A stretch of 64,000 bases of DNA from NCBI GenBank assembly GCA_032768795.1, contig CP136494.1, positions 310,001 through 374,000 of the forward strand. The letters are read 5' to 3'. Positions 12,997-23,604 of the stretch are shown here, piece by piece; positions within the stretch are counted from its first letter, which is position 1, and every line of letters begins with the position of its first letter. Made by a program: the position numbers and the translations under genes. Origin of the DNA: Tremella fuciformis. Taxonomy: Eukaryota > Basidiomycota > Tremellomycetes > Tremellales > Tremellaceae. The notes under the pieces are model-generated. The model was not told the origin of the DNA. It did not search any database and saw only the letters and a list, made by a program, of their open reading frames with translations.

Positions 12997-14482
12997 TCCC
13001 TCAAGACGCCTCAGGTTGCAGCTGCTTTTCGACAGCGTCAAAGACTCGCCCGTTGTCTGCGCCTCCGCAAAGGGTCTCTCCGCGTCTCTTGGCGTTATGA
13101 TCAGTCAGAGCCTATGATTGAAGCATCTCCTCCTACAAGTTGCTGTCGCAGTTGAGCGCAGCCTTACGCCTGCCGTCAGAGCGTCATTGACCCCTGCAGT
13201 CGTCAGCGTATCGCCCGGAGGGGTAACATTGTCTACCAGCAGAGCTTCATTGGGATGCACTTTGCGACTTGCTTGTCAAACCTCTCGGTCCATGTCCTCA
13301 TCAGCGCGTAGCCGGAGAGGCTTGTCCGCCCAAAATGACTGACCGTCTCGCATCTCACCTACAAACTTGATCTCTTGGAGCGATCATGGGTGGCCGCGGT
13401 ATCGAGAACATCGGGCAAACATCTGCCAAGGTGTTGCTCGCTCAAAGTTTCACCGTGCTGGTTCTAGCGGGACCTATTCTGCTGTACTGCCGACCGTCAC
13501 CTGCCGTAAGGTATATTGTGCACATATCCTGCACTTCATATGGCATATTGCGAGCGAGCGAGGCGGACATGAATCAAGTGTGGGTGCAGGTAGGCTCTCT
13601 TTCTTCTCGCGGGATCAGTGTCCCTGTCTGGTCAAGTCAGGTCAGGTCGAAACTAAATCAGCATCACATGCAAATATGGAAGAGAGTTCTTCAAGGGAAG
13701 TAGTGCATACATAATCATATGGTCGTGCCAGTGAATTAACAGATCAATTAGCCCCTCGCCAAGGGGGCCTGCGCCGGGGGCACTCTCTCAAAGCCCAGCG
13801 TGGCGCACACCTCAATCATCTCGTTGAGTGTCGCCGCCTCCCGCCGCGCGTCCTCATCTAGTGTCACGAATGACACCAGATTAGATCATAGTTGCACCGC
13901 GTGACTCGACCCTTCCTTGCCAAAGTCGCTGAGACCTGGTTGAGTCTCGACGGGTATTTGGACAGAGACAGAGAGGTGACGTGACAGCGTGATCACTTGG
14001 ACTCAAGTGAAGCAGACACTGTTGAAGTATTATACCAGCCGAGCGGATCTCCGAACTGGAGGTATACATGAGTTACAAGGGCTTGGGACCAACTGGGAGG
14101 TTGTACCACTGTACCGTATTGAGGACTTGACTGCCCGGCTTGAGGAGTACATGCCGGTGACGGAGAGATTCAAGAAACCCTTTGTGGGATCCGAGGATGT
14201 AGTCAGCACCCTTGTGGATGAGCAATGGCTGCGGAGCTTGCCATTGCCCATTGATAGGCAGAAGCGAGTGCAAGAAGACCTTCTCCGCCCTCATGAGTTG
14301 TGGCCCGGGCGCGGAAACACGTGGCTCTGGTAGTGAGGCACCGTCCTCGATCTGGATTTGTGATAGGTTTGGCATGGAGTGCATCCGGCCTGCTGCCCCA
14401 GGTGAGCGAAGCGACGTTGTGGGGCGACCGAGGGAAGGAGGGACCGAGGTTGGCCGACAAGAGCAGGCCCAGCTGAGCGAGC
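12997..14482. other. Downstream flank of the DIRS-like element
   Basis: About 1.5 kb between the solo LTR and the recombinase stop codon. There are only weak open frames, e.g. 13386-13703 on plus (105 codons, one hydrophobic stretch, no family recognised). The part nearest 14482 is probably the 3' non-coding end and terminal repeat of the DIRS-like element, but its boundary cannot be placed by eye. GTGTCACGAATGACAC, a 6-bp inverted repeat, lies at about 13861. Confidence 0.3.
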
Positions 14483-15544
14483 TCACACGGATGGGCGCCA
14501 GACCTGACCCGGACGCGGTATGCCGTTGTCTGGTAGGGACAAGTCGGCGGCGGAGGCGCTGAGTAGCCTCGTGCCTGCCTTCACGTGCGAAGCCGTGCCG
14601 GCGTTGATGTACAGCTTGTACAAATCGCTGTTCCACCTGCCTAGGGTCTTGATGTCGAGAGGAGGCAGCCCAATCGAGGCGGCCCAGGTAGCCGCGCCGC
14701 GACGTAGGGAGTGTCCGGTGTACCCCTTCGGCGAGTAGCCCGCGAGGCGCAGGGCTTTTGTGAGGTAGGCGACTACCCGGCTCTTGCTGCAGCCACCGGC
14801 CGGGAGGACAAATAGCGGGTCGGACGGATCCTTCGGATGGGTCAGCGCCATGTGGTGATGCAGCGCGCGCAAGGGGCAAACGTCCGGGGGACCTCGCGGT
14901 ATGACGGCTGTCACGCCTTGGCGGAAGGTGTCGGATTTGGACGCGGCAATATGGATTGTCGCCGGGTTCTCGTCGGAGAGGTCGTTCCATTTGATGGACC
15001 CCCTCGTGAGGCAAACCTCCGGGTCAAAAGAGGTGTACGTCAGTTCGCCCATTCGCATGAAGCAGCCGAACCCGAGAGCGAAGATGGCGATGAGCTGGAC
15101 CGAATTGTTGTACCCGCCAAAGGAAAGCGGGTGTGTCCATATCGGGTTGAGGACTGCGCGCAGGATAGGCAGCGTGATTGGGAGTGCCTGATCCTTGGAG
15201 CGCACCCCATGGAACCTCATTGCTCCCCGGATGACTGTGTCGACGTGAACCGATGACAGGGCGTCGGCGGGTAGGCCGAGATCGGTGTGCCACGAGACGA
15301 GGGCGCTGATCTTCCTTGTGAGGGTCCTCTTGTACAAGCCCTGCCCGAACAGGGCTGCCCGCCTGGCCTCATGTGCTATCCACGTGCCGCTGCGCTCGGC
15401 GGAGACGGGGAAGTATGGGGAAGGCCAGCCGCGGATTCGGGCAAAAGCCACGTAGGACTGTACGATGGAGTCGTAGCTGTTCCTGGTAGACGAGGAGAGG
15501 CCGTACCAGAGGTACGTTGCTTTGACCGAGTCGCCCCCAATCAT
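14483..15544 (-). CDS. Tyrosine recombinase of a DIRS-like retroelement
   Basis: An intact 353-residue tyrosine (phage-integrase type) recombinase, which would join circular retroelement DNA into the genome by site-specific strand exchange. The catalytic core is visible: Arg in FMRMGEL (about R164), the box GHSLRRGAATWA (H278 and R281), and LGRWNSDLYKLYI with W304 and a candidate nucleophile Tyr at 309 or 312. An N-terminal SAM-like core-binding domain covers roughly residues 1-115. It begins 41 bp after the end of the reverse transcriptase/RNase H frame on the same strand, the DIRS/Ngaro arrangement; free-standing Cryptons lack that neighbour. No frame damage is visible, so it may still be active in trans although the partner gene is broken. 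Confidence 0.88.
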   Translation of the reverse strand: MIGGDSVKATYLWYGLSSSTRNSYDSIVQSYVAFARIRGWPSPYFPVSAERSGTWIAHEARRAALFGQGLYKRTLTRKISALVSWHTDLGLPADALSSVHVDTVIRGAMRFHGVRSKDQALPITLPILRAVLNPIWTHPLSFGGYNNSVQLIAIFALGFGCFMRMGELTYTSFDPEVCLTRGSIKWNDLSDENPATIHIAASKSDTFRQGVTAVIPRGPPDVCPLRALHHHMALTHPKDPSDPLFVLPAGGCSKSRVVAYLTKALRLAGYSPKGYTGHSLRRGAATWAASIGLPPLDIKTLGRWNSDLYKLYINAGTASHVKAGTRLLSASAADLSLPDNGIPRPGQVWRPSV

Positions 15545-15585
15545 CCTAAACCAGTCCGCCGGAGGAGGCTGGAGGTGACCGCGGG

Positions 15586-16788
15586 CTACGCGTGTAAGGA
15601 TAGGTCGAGCGGTTCAATCCACACGGGGGCCGTGGGCGGGGATGAAGGGTTGTGGAGGGGCGACGGGGCGCGGGAGACCGTGGGGAGGTCAACGTCGACG
15701 AGCGAGAGGACGTATGGGCATCGGGAACGGAGGGATGCGGCGTCAAAGCGAGACAATGCGTCAGCAATGTAGTTCTCTTCGCTTGGTACCCATTCCGCGA
15801 CAAGCTCAATGTCCCAACGGAGGGTCAGGGCAAAGATGTCGCGGATGACGGCCTGAGTAGGCGCGTGCCTGCACCTTCCTGACGTGATGCCAGCTGCTAG
15901 GACCTGGTTGTCGACCTTGCACGTGACGCGGTGTCTGTTGAGCGAGGAGCCCCAGCGGGCGAGGGCAGTCCTGAGGGCCTCGGCCTCCAGCGTCATGATG
16001 TCCTGGCCGACGGACGGGGCCGGGAGTGAGAAGACCGCGACCGGCAGGTGTTGCGGTCCCAGGTGGCCGCCGATGCCTGCGGTGGAAGCCGCGTCTGTCC
16101 AGACCTCTGACTGGAGAGGCCGTTGTTGGACCACTGACTTGCCCTGCCAGTCTGTGAGGACCTCGTCCCACCATGTGACGTCTTCGAGGGCTGGGCCCGA
16201 AAGCGGCGACCCGGCGCATACGCGACCGCGGTCTGAAAGGCGTAGCCAATCGAAGATGCCCCGCATGAATGCGCGCCCAGGACGGCAGACACGAGACACG
16301 AAGATGAGCAAGCCGGCGAGGGACTTGACGGTCTCGACGGCGGCGGGAGCACTGGACGCAAGGGTGCGTACGCCGTCTTTCAGGCGGGTGAGCTTGTCTT
16401 CGGAGAGCCAGGCCAGGCCGGCCACGGTGTCAAAGGTGACGCCCAAGACTTCCACGGAGTGGCCCCAGAGGCATTTGGAGCGGGAGACTTGACCGCCAAG
16501 TGACTTGATAACCAGGGTAACCAGGCGCATGATGGCTGGGGCATCGGCGGCCGGGCAAGCTCCGAAGAAGTCGTCCAGGTAATGCGAGACCGGGAGGCCA
16601 AGCCTCTCCAGGATCCAATGTACCCCCTCAGCGAAGTAGTTGAAGATGAAGGGGAGGAGCGCCCTCCGAAGTTGAGTGTGCAGTCGACGTAGTCGACGTC
16701 CTCGAAGCTGTAGCCCAGGAGGCAGGCGTCGCCAAGTGCGACGACGACGTGGTGGAAGCATTTGCCAAATTTCGAAAGAACCGCTCAA
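15586..16788 (-). pseudogene. pol: DIRS-like reverse transcriptase/RNase H, 5'-truncated and frameshifted
   Basis: The frame starts inside a reverse transcriptase. The palm motif HYLDDFFGA (YLDD, catalytic Asp pair) and the connecting region are followed by an RNase H domain with VWTDAASTAGIGG, EAEALRTALARWG, KVDNQVLAAG and ADALSRF, the expected Asp/Glu/Asp/Asp positions. Near 16665 a single-base shift separates FIFNYFAEG from the upstream coding part (GDACLLGYSFEDVDYVDC), which continues in another frame to about 16770; beyond that RT sequence is lost. The family makes cDNA of the element's RNA. It lies directly before the tyrosine recombinase, as in DIRS1/Ngaro elements. No methyltransferase or Gag gene is visible, so this is a defective copy. 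Confidence 0.85.
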
Positions 16789-16789
16789 C

Positions 16790-17065
16790 CTCCTGCATTC
16801 CCTGTTTTGGAGATGCTAGAGGCACATGCAGACTATCATCTTGTGGAGGGACAGGTGGACTTGACGCCGCAAACCTTGAAGTTCTAATTCTGGGATTTCA
16901 ATTTGCTTAGAATTTGCAAATTCTGTGTTGGCAAATACAACACCCCTGCTGATGCTGATGCTGCCGGTTATTTTTCTTGATTATATCCGGTAGTTGTTTG
17001 TGGGCTCTTAATACCCCACAAGGATCCCATCTTGGTATCTTGGTGCAAGCTTATTATTTTTCTTC
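16790..17065. other. AT-rich flank of copia remnant
   Basis: This sequence continues leftwards from a copia integrase fragment on the minus strand and ends where the DIRS-like pol begins. No motif remains. The drop in GC marks a change of origin relative to the DIRS element. Confidence 0.3.
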
Positions 17066-17312
17066 TCAGTGTGATTCCGAAAAAATGCCTTGCAGCCACA
17101 ATGGTTGGAGGCGTGTAGTTTGGCAATTTCGATTTTGCCATTTGTCTTCAGGAATCTCCTGCTTTGGGCCACAGGGTGTGCAATTTCGAGTGTAGGCTAT
17201 ATAATTTGCCGCTTCAGCCCAAAGATTCTGAGGTAGACCGGAATGAACAAGGACAGTTCGGACACCATTGAGAAGAATTGTAAGGTGTAATCGCTCAAGA
17301 CGCCCATTTTGT
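17066..17312 (-). pseudogene. Copia integrase fragment
   Basis: A short minus-strand frame reads through the end of a copia integrase core: QNGRLERLHLTILLNGVR carries the third catalytic residue (Glu of the D,D35E triad) and is followed by the typical SGLPQNLWAEAANYIAY. Upstream, where the two Asp residues should be, the coding sequence is replaced by the GTCGGA-ended repeat. Related fragments lie near 22.5 kb (pre-integrase) and 33.4-34.6 kb (RT/RNase H). Confidence 0.75.
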
Positions 17313-17460
17313 GTTGGATGAATAAGAAGTGCATAAAAGACAAGTTGCCTGTTCGGAGAGCAGAACAAAAGCGACGCTACAGAGTTTCCTTTTGTAATAG
17401 GAAAAGAGCTGGAAGCAATGTGGCAGTGTGGCACAGATCAGTATTCCTCACAATTCCGAC
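17313..17460 (+). repeat. Small repeat with GTCGGA-type ends, copy 1
   Basis: A 148-bp segment that begins GTTGGATGAATA and ends CACAATTCCGAC. It matches copies at 34535-34684 (reverse) and 22731-22864 (partial) but has unrelated flanks. The ends are short inverted repeats (GTCGGA/TCCGAC, one mismatch here), suggesting a miniature inverted-repeat element. No target duplication is obvious. Confidence 0.5.
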
Positions 17461-17469
17461 AATATCAAC

Positions 17470-17562
17470 GATATTTGCATGGATATTGATGATATTTGCA
17501 TGGATATTGATGATATTTGCATGGATATCGATGATATTTGCATGGATATCGATGATATTTAC
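17470..17562. repeat. 21-bp minisatellite
   Basis: Four and a part tandem copies of GATATTTGCATGGATATTGAT, the last two with C for T near the end. It abuts the end of the small GTCGGA repeat. Confidence 0.9.
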
Positions 17563-17744
17563 GGCTACCGTCTTTGTCTCTGCCTGCAATGATGTTGCTT
17601 GCCTTGGTCAGCACTCAATCGATCGACCTTTGTTCCTTGGAGACGAGTGCGGGGGGTCTTGCGGGAGCAGCACTCGTGCAGAGAGCTTGCCATAGTCAAA
17701 CACCAGTCTTCATGCCTCATGCAAGCCAGCCTGGGGCAAGATCT

Positions 17745-19330
17745 TAGCGAAATGACTCAACTGAAATAACTCCTTCTATTGGCGGTCTGGCGCAGAGGTT
17801 GGGGCCACTTGAGCGGGTGGTGGCGGTGGCGGTGGCTGCATCATTGGCGGGGGTGGAGGCCGGTGAGAAGTTTGTGATGGCCCGGCGTGAGGTATGTCAG
17901 CGGGTGGAGCAGGATCAATCCCTCCATCCCCGAGCCAACCCATGCCATCGTTGCCCATCGGTTCCGGGACAAGGGGTGGGAGCAGGCTTAGCCTACTCAT
18001 TGAGGTAGGAGGCCTCGAGCGGGGTCGCTTATGCGCCAACAGCAATGAGATAGGTGACGACAAGGAGCGAGCTCATCGTTTCTCCTTTCCCTTCCCCTTC
18101 CCCTTCTTCCCAGAAAGAAGCCTTGACCGTGCTTGCTAGGTTGACGTTGGCAAGTTTGGTGGCCAAGATCGTCGAGGTGGACCGAGCTGCAGCAGGTCGG
18201 CCGGAGCGTTGGGTGCCGGGCGTGACAGGCGAGGGGGACGTGCCGCGGGCAAAGGAAACCTGACGGCGTCGTGCCAACAAGGGCGGGGCCAGGAGTGACT
18301 GTGCCAAACAAGCAGGCTAAGGTGCCGCATGTTAGACATTTCACCTTTCTTGCCTGCCTTGATGATGCGACACGGAAGGTTATCCGCGATGCACGCCTCG
18401 TACCGTTTGTCGCCCTCCTACACCCGGATTGGTAGCAACCCCGCTTGTTGCTGGATGTCAGAGGGTACTAAGCAGCTGACAATACTCACCCGCGCCTATG
18501 TCAGAGACCTGTTGTATCCCCGTTGTCCTCGGTTGGGGTAGTGATCAACTACTGATCAGTTTGGAGGAAATTTGCAGAATTTACTTGCCAAAGAACGAGC
18601 GGTCCAGTGGTTCTGACTTTGAGACCGGCAGTCCCCACCCTTTCTCCACGTAGTATGCCTCTTTGGAGGCGTTACGCGGGTCAAATCGCCAACTAGGAGG
18701 AATCTCCTCCTCGGACAACTTTGACAATGCTGGAATGCCGGGCGCCTCCTCGTCCGCACCAGCCTCCGCGCCCACCTCCTCCTCTCCCTCTTCTTCTGGG
18801 GCATCCACACCGGCAGCGAGTGCTGCATCACTGGGTCGTTCCGCAGTTTGCTTGTTGGGCGGTGGGATGGCTCCAACGTCAGGGAGTGGTGCACCCTCGC
18901 TGACTGTAGGGATGTTGGCAGTTGAGGGCAGCTTGCGTGGGAGATGGGAAGGGAGTAGTACCTTCAGGACGGGTTGTGCCAGCAGGAGACGTAGGCGGGT
19001 TGGACATTGATTTGGCGCTGACAGTCTCAAATCGCAAATCGATTTCTGTACAGAGTGTTACTGACCGGAGACTTGAGTCAGATGATGCGTTGTCTATAGG
19101 TGTCGTAGGTGTTGTAGGAGTTGTAGAAGCCGGAGGAAAGGACAGTGCGTTGTCTAGAGAACTGGAGTTGTAGAGGACGTAGGGAGATGGACGGGGCAAG
19201 CGGGTGGTGAAGTGAGATGCGCCGAGTGTCCTCGGACAGGAGAGATGAATCCAGGGCATAAGATGTGAGTTGTGAAAGGTGATGGGGAAGAGAGCGCTGA
19301 CGCCCTCTCCCCCCACTGTTTATGCTGTTT
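17745..19330 (-). pseudogene. Decayed copy of the gypsy-B antisense gene
   Basis: Minus-strand fragments in shifting frames align with the accessory gene at 25112-26750. The N-terminal part (IHLSCPRTLGASHFTT), the acidic middle ending WGLPVSKSEPLDRSFFGK, the splice words (GTGAGTATT..CAGCTGCTTAG), the cysteine-rich part (LPCRI, then KCLTCGTLAC) and the proline-rich tail (HKRPRSRPPTS, IDPAPPADIPHAGPS) are all recognisable. At the place where the other copy has a TGA stop, this copy reads Cys. Several frameshifts and an in-frame stop make it non-functional. Differences between the copies fall so as to keep amino acids, which supports past coding. Confidence 0.7.
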
Positions 19331-19906
19331 TTGAGCACTCCGCAACATGGCAACTGTCACAACGGACGTAGGGAGAGGACGTGGAAGCCACGTGGGGAGA
19401 CGGAGCTCGGACTCATTGATTCAACCCATCACTTGCCGAGCTCACCGAGGGACAACAGATACTTGGGAAGACCGGGCGCGTGATACGTTCCGTAGTCTTC
19501 TCCCAATTGTTGTTCTCTGCAGACATGTAGACTGCCTGCTCCGTCCCGTTGCTTGGCCTGCCAGCAACACCGAGTTCCCCGCCGAGTTCCCCATCCACCT
19601 CTCTCAACTCGCTCTTGCTTGTCGAGTTCACCTTCCCGCTCGCCGAGTTTGACGAGTCCCTCGCCGCACCCCTCACTCAACCCGTTCAAGTCTTCAAGCT
19701 CAGCAAGCCCCTCGCCGAGCCTCTTGCCCACCTTGTTCACCTCTTCAAGCTCAGCAAGCCCCTTGCCGAGCTCCTCGCTCATACTTGTCAACTTCAACAA
19801 GCCCCACGCCGACCGCTCGGTGTACGTGCCCGTTGGGCCCTGGACAGAGAAGGCGGTTGCCGTGACAGCGACGCCCTCGAGCAACACAAGGCTACCTCAA
19901 CGACGG

Positions 19907-20696
19907 TGTCAGGAAACCGACACGGCATCCTGACCACGAGACTACCACGAGGTAATTTCCGACGGAAACATCCAAAGGATGCTACGAACCGAAGAACGTG
20001 AGTACGGTAGAACCGTCACTATTAGTCACGAATAACTACGACTTGCTCTTGAAAGCGCTGGAACAACCTGGAGAACGATAGAAGGATACGTCTCAGTCTT
20101 CCATCGGCCGGGTTGAGATAGGAACGCACGCAAGGACAAGAGTCAGGTCCACGATAACGGAGGATAGAGTTATCTCACAGTCAGGGCCACGGGACGGAGA
20201 CCGAGGACGATAAGGACGACGACGGGCACGCAAGGAGATTAGATGCAAGCCAGCGCGGAGAGAAGACGATGGAAGAGAAGAGAGACGACGAGAGAATACT
20301 AGAGAGTATTGGGGACGAGTAGAAGCGACTAGGAGCACGATGGAATGATCCACGAAGGACGATGCTAGAAGGATCAGAGAGAGAGCGGGCGAGAGTCAGC
20401 AGATACTTAAGAAGGAAGATCGCAGAGGAAGTTCCTCAGCGATCTAGTTAACTAGTCCTCTAGATAGAACGTCTACTTAGAGAATCGACCGTACCAGTGA
20501 CGAGAGATAGATAAGTGAAGTGAGTCTTGATCGCGAAGTGAGTCTTGATCGCTCCTCACCCAGCTTGGTTCCACTCTACTCTTGTTCGTTACTATCTGTT
20601 ACGAATAGTCGTTAATAGTTAGCAGCTTGAACCGATAGATTGATTTAGGTGAGCTTTAGTTGGATCTAATACAGGTCACCGGGTACAGGTCTGACA
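19907..20696. repeat. Solo LTR, 790 bp, 5-bp duplication GACGG
   Basis: A segment beginning TGTCAGGAAACC and ending GGTCTGACA interrupts the gypsy-B relic. It is flanked by perfect GACGG duplications at 19902-19906 and 20697-20701. Removing it restores the sequence of the intact copy near 24980. It contains many GACGA/GAGAG words and a tandem AGTGAGTCTTGATCGC duplication near 20521. The parent element family is not in this window. Confidence 0.88.
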
Positions 20697-20944
20697 GACG
20701 GATTGGCAGTCCTTTCACCGTTTCCTTGATGACCGCTCGACAACTTGTCGCCAGAGGTTTGCTCCCATTACAAGCAGCATCATACAACCACTATCTTGAC
20801 TCCAGGATCGGCAATGCGGGTGTGTTCAACGAGGTGGAGGGAGAAGGCTGGAGTGGGTGGAGATAGCGTGTGTCTCGCAGGAGCTCAACTTCAAAGGTGG
20901 GCAGAGTGTCACGACGGACACGCCCTTGACAATCTACTGTCCAG

Positions 20945-21230
20945 AACGGGATAACCGGGGATACCAAGAGTCCCTAGAGCGCGATGGAAAAAGACAAGGA
21001 GTCTCTGGTTTGTCAAGAGAGCAAGATGCAAGACAAGATAGCACAAAGGTGTCACAATACCTCTCTGTCTCTGTCCAAGGCCTGGCACTGGGTGACCGAG
21101 ACTCTTTGACTTTGGCAAGGCTGGGCGAGACTAGGAGAGAAAAGACGAGGGCAAGGGCTCAGAGGACTCGTAGAGTCTCAACAAGTGTCCGCGAGGGTAG
21201 CCAAGGTTGGCTAGGCAAGCTCACTATAGA
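20945..21230. repeat. Repeat R3, copy 1 (LTR-like)
   Basis: The segment from about 21051 (TGTCACAATACCTCTC) shares long stretches with 32545-32831 and 59672-59935, e.g. GGTGACC.AGACTCTTTGA and GTAGAGTCTCA.CAAGTGTC. TG at the start suggests an LTR family, but the right end cannot be fixed by eye. Confidence 0.5.
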
Positions 21231-22485
21231 GCGACAACGTTTGAGTCCAGTCTGCTTTCTGCGGACTTGTTGCCAGCTCGACATCTGTCCAACGATGACG
21301 GCAAAAGCCAACCGCAAGACCAAGAGCACTAGGCATCGAGCATTGACGCCCGCCGGGCGGATCCAATTGAGCGAGAGCCGGCCAACAGACGTCACCAGTG
21401 ACGCCGACAAAAGCAGGGCAACATGGGCAATATCCCCTTGTCCCGTTCTCGCAAACTTGTATGGTAGCCGCCGGCGGACGGGGGGGAGGACGAGGCGCAG
21501 GACGGGGCAGGGCAGGGCACAAGGCAGGCGAGGCCCAGGGGGGGACCGATGCCGAGCACAGTCAGGTGCGGGGGGATGGCGGAGCTATGCAGCCCTCTGG
21601 GTCTGCCTCTGGGCTTCTTCACCATGGCCTTGGTACTGCTGCAGGCAAAGAACACGCAACGCCACCTGCCTCTCCTGGCTCTTTCCGGCCTGAACCGCAT
21701 TCTCGCCGCCAGCCGATGCAGCAACCTCAGCCTTCCCGTCCCCCGTCCGCGCATAGCCTGCTCGGATCTTCAAAAGGATCGTCGTCCCGAGCCCATTGAG
21801 GGCGATCACAAAGATGAGCGACCACCTCGCATCCATCCCCTGGACCCAGATGGTACACGTCCGCTTGTCCTCGTGTGACGCGCCCCAGCTTCGACGCTGG
21901 CCCCGTCCGGACTGGCGCAAGCATTGCGTCAGATTCATCAACCTATCTGCCCACGTTTGGTCTGCAGCGCAGCAAGCGGCCGCGCTATGGCGTCCGGGAC
22001 AAAGGCAGGGGAGACGGTCCGCTGAGGGAATCCTTGCTTGTCCCGCTGGCCTCGGCTCAAGCAAGGTGCCTCGCACCTGTGCCTGGGAGCATTTGTACCC
22101 CGATGACTCCATTGTGGGTACCGGGCGCAGTGTTGGGAGTTGACGGTGCTTGTGGAGGCTTTTAGCAGGCAAGGCAGTGGGCCCCTCCAGACCTGCCCCT
22201 CCAGACCTGCCCGCACACAGCTCTACTATTTGGGGGTCCAAGATCTCCATGAGGATGAGGATGGGACGAGGGGCAGTAGTACCGTCTGTCACAGACTATG
22301 GTGGCCTCTCGGTCCTCGGTCCGTCCGACGCGATCAGCGCTGATGCTCACCATGTTGCAGAGTCCCCCGCGCCTTGGACCACATGCCCCTTCTGGCCGGA
22401 TCGCATGAGTCAATAAGAACATTCTCAAGTGGTGAAGATGCTGTGATATCACAATGAATAAAGCCGGCCTGTTCCGCATCAGATG
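21231..22485. other. Unassigned region, one weak minus-strand ORF
   Basis: A minus-strand frame (21585-22292, 235 codons) ends with a hydrophobic segment (WSLIFVIALNGLGTTILLK) before a Gln-rich tail, but an overlapping plus-strand frame is equally long and no family is recognised. It probably is not a gene; it may be old transposon sequence. Confidence 0.2.
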
Positions 22486-22640
22486 CACCTCTGGCACTGA
22501 ACTGACTTTGTTTTTGCGTCGCGCATCCTTGCACTCCTGATGACTTCCATGACCGTAGATGTATTCAAGTGGCCAAGTCCCTCAAGAATGTGTTGCATGT
22601 CAGCTGTAGAAGTGATATTGGCGGATGCGCTCTCCTGATG
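22486..22640 (-). pseudogene. Copia pre-integrase fragment
   Basis: One minus-strand frame contains GLGHLNTSTVMEVIRSARM followed by CQRC, the pattern of the GAG-pre-integrase zinc-binding domain (LGHLN..., then CxxC) of copia polyproteins. Nothing of the neighbouring domains remains in frame. Confidence 0.55.
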
Positions 22641-22730
22641 CGGTAGTGGCCGGATTGTTTGGGAGCTATAATAATATCGTCGCAAAACTTGATAACGCAT
22701 AATTTTGCATTTCCGGCCACAGATTGTCAC

Positions 22731-22864
22731 GTCGGATGAATATGAAGTGCACAGAGATGCTTCCCTGCTCACAGAGCAGGAAAAGCGATGCGACACACGG
22801 AGCTTTCGTATGTAGTACGAAAGAAGCTAGAATCAATGTGGCAGTGTGGCAGTGTGTGGCATGG
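22731..22864 (+). repeat. Small GTCGGA-ended repeat, copy 2 (partial)
   Basis: Begins GTCGGATGAATATGAAGTGCA and follows copy 1 to GTGGCAGTGTGGC, then diverges; the right terminal repeat is missing. Its own CAGTGTG words are expanded. Confidence 0.5.
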
Positions 22865-23153
22865 GGCACATAGTTTTATTCTGCAGAGACCAAGTTGAGG
22901 TTCCAATCCAGCCCAGGAGAATATAGACAACCTGGGAAAGCAATTGCGGGAAGGGCCAGTCATGTGGCAAGGCAAATTATGTGCTGATTGCCAAAGCAGA
23001 CTTGCATTTTCTAAGGAGGTTTAGATCCGATAACATTCAAGTGTCAGTACAACTGTGATGTATTGCATCAGAGTCACAGACAATTAATACCAGTTGCATT
23101 TTGCAGAGAGGCGGAAGGGATCCTTGTGGCATGTGAAGCAGCTGCTGGACCAA
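22865..23153. other. AT-rich spacer
   Basis: No gene or motif seen between the small repeat and the next solo LTR. Confidence 0.3.
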
Positions 23154-23604
23154 TGTTATGACTGTGTCATAACACCGTAGTCTTCATAGCCCAACGTAGA
23201 TTGTAGTACATGTGGATCCAAATGGAATACGCTGAGCGTGCCTCTTGCTTAGCACTTGATCAGCACCTGCATAGCACCTGCTCAGCACTTGCGCAGCACC
23301 TGCTCAGAACTTGCTGAGAACCCATCCCTGAGTTCTGGGTGGCAAATCAACAGTTCTTAGAGAGAAGGCGCAAGGCATAAAAGGAGGCCTTCCCGGCCTC
23401 CTCCTCCCCAAAGATCAAATTATCAACCGTTACTTCTCTTAACGTCTTACTGCCTCCGCTCACTCCCGCTCACTCCGGCTTGCCTGATCCTTCCAAGCCC
23501 TGCTCACCACCGTCGACCAAGTCACAGGTCCCATCGCATCCAAGTAAACCTCTGCTGTCTAATCGTCTTGCGTAAGTGAGGTCTGCTTAGGACGGTTCGT
23601 AACA
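23154..23604 (+). repeat. Solo LTR, 451 bp, 5-bp duplication ACCAA
   Basis: Begins TGTTATGACTGTG and ends GGTTCGTAACA, flanked by ACCAA on both sides (23149-23153 and 23605-23609). Inside are six AGCAC(C/T)TG words between 23248 and 23330, then a TATA-like CATAAAAGG at about 23377, consistent with an upstream activating array and promoter. It resembles no other LTR in the window; copia is likely from the TGTT..AACA ends, but this is inference. Confidence 0.88.

Larger units (their letters stand above)
17745..20938 (-). mobile_element. Relic of a gypsy family-B element, 3' part
   Basis: This block matches, in reverse, the 24.75-26.63 kb part of the gypsy B element: the antisense accessory gene, the region between it and the 3' LTR, the polypurine tract AAAGGTGGGCAGAG (about 20894) and the first 30 bp of the LTR (TGTCACGACGG from 20908). 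The gag-pol part is missing. The block is broken by a solo LTR at 19907-20696. Divergence is much larger than between the two copia copies, so it is old. Confidence 0.75.

Noticed and set aside
14073..15014. A 313-codon minus-strand frame overlapping the recombinase
   Set aside because: It is a shadow of the tyrosine recombinase in another frame; the catalytic motifs are in the 14483-15544 frame.
20857..21693. A 278-codon plus-strand frame
   Set aside because: It runs through the gypsy-B relic end and repeat R3, is Arg/Gly-rich and lacks any domain, so it is a chance frame.
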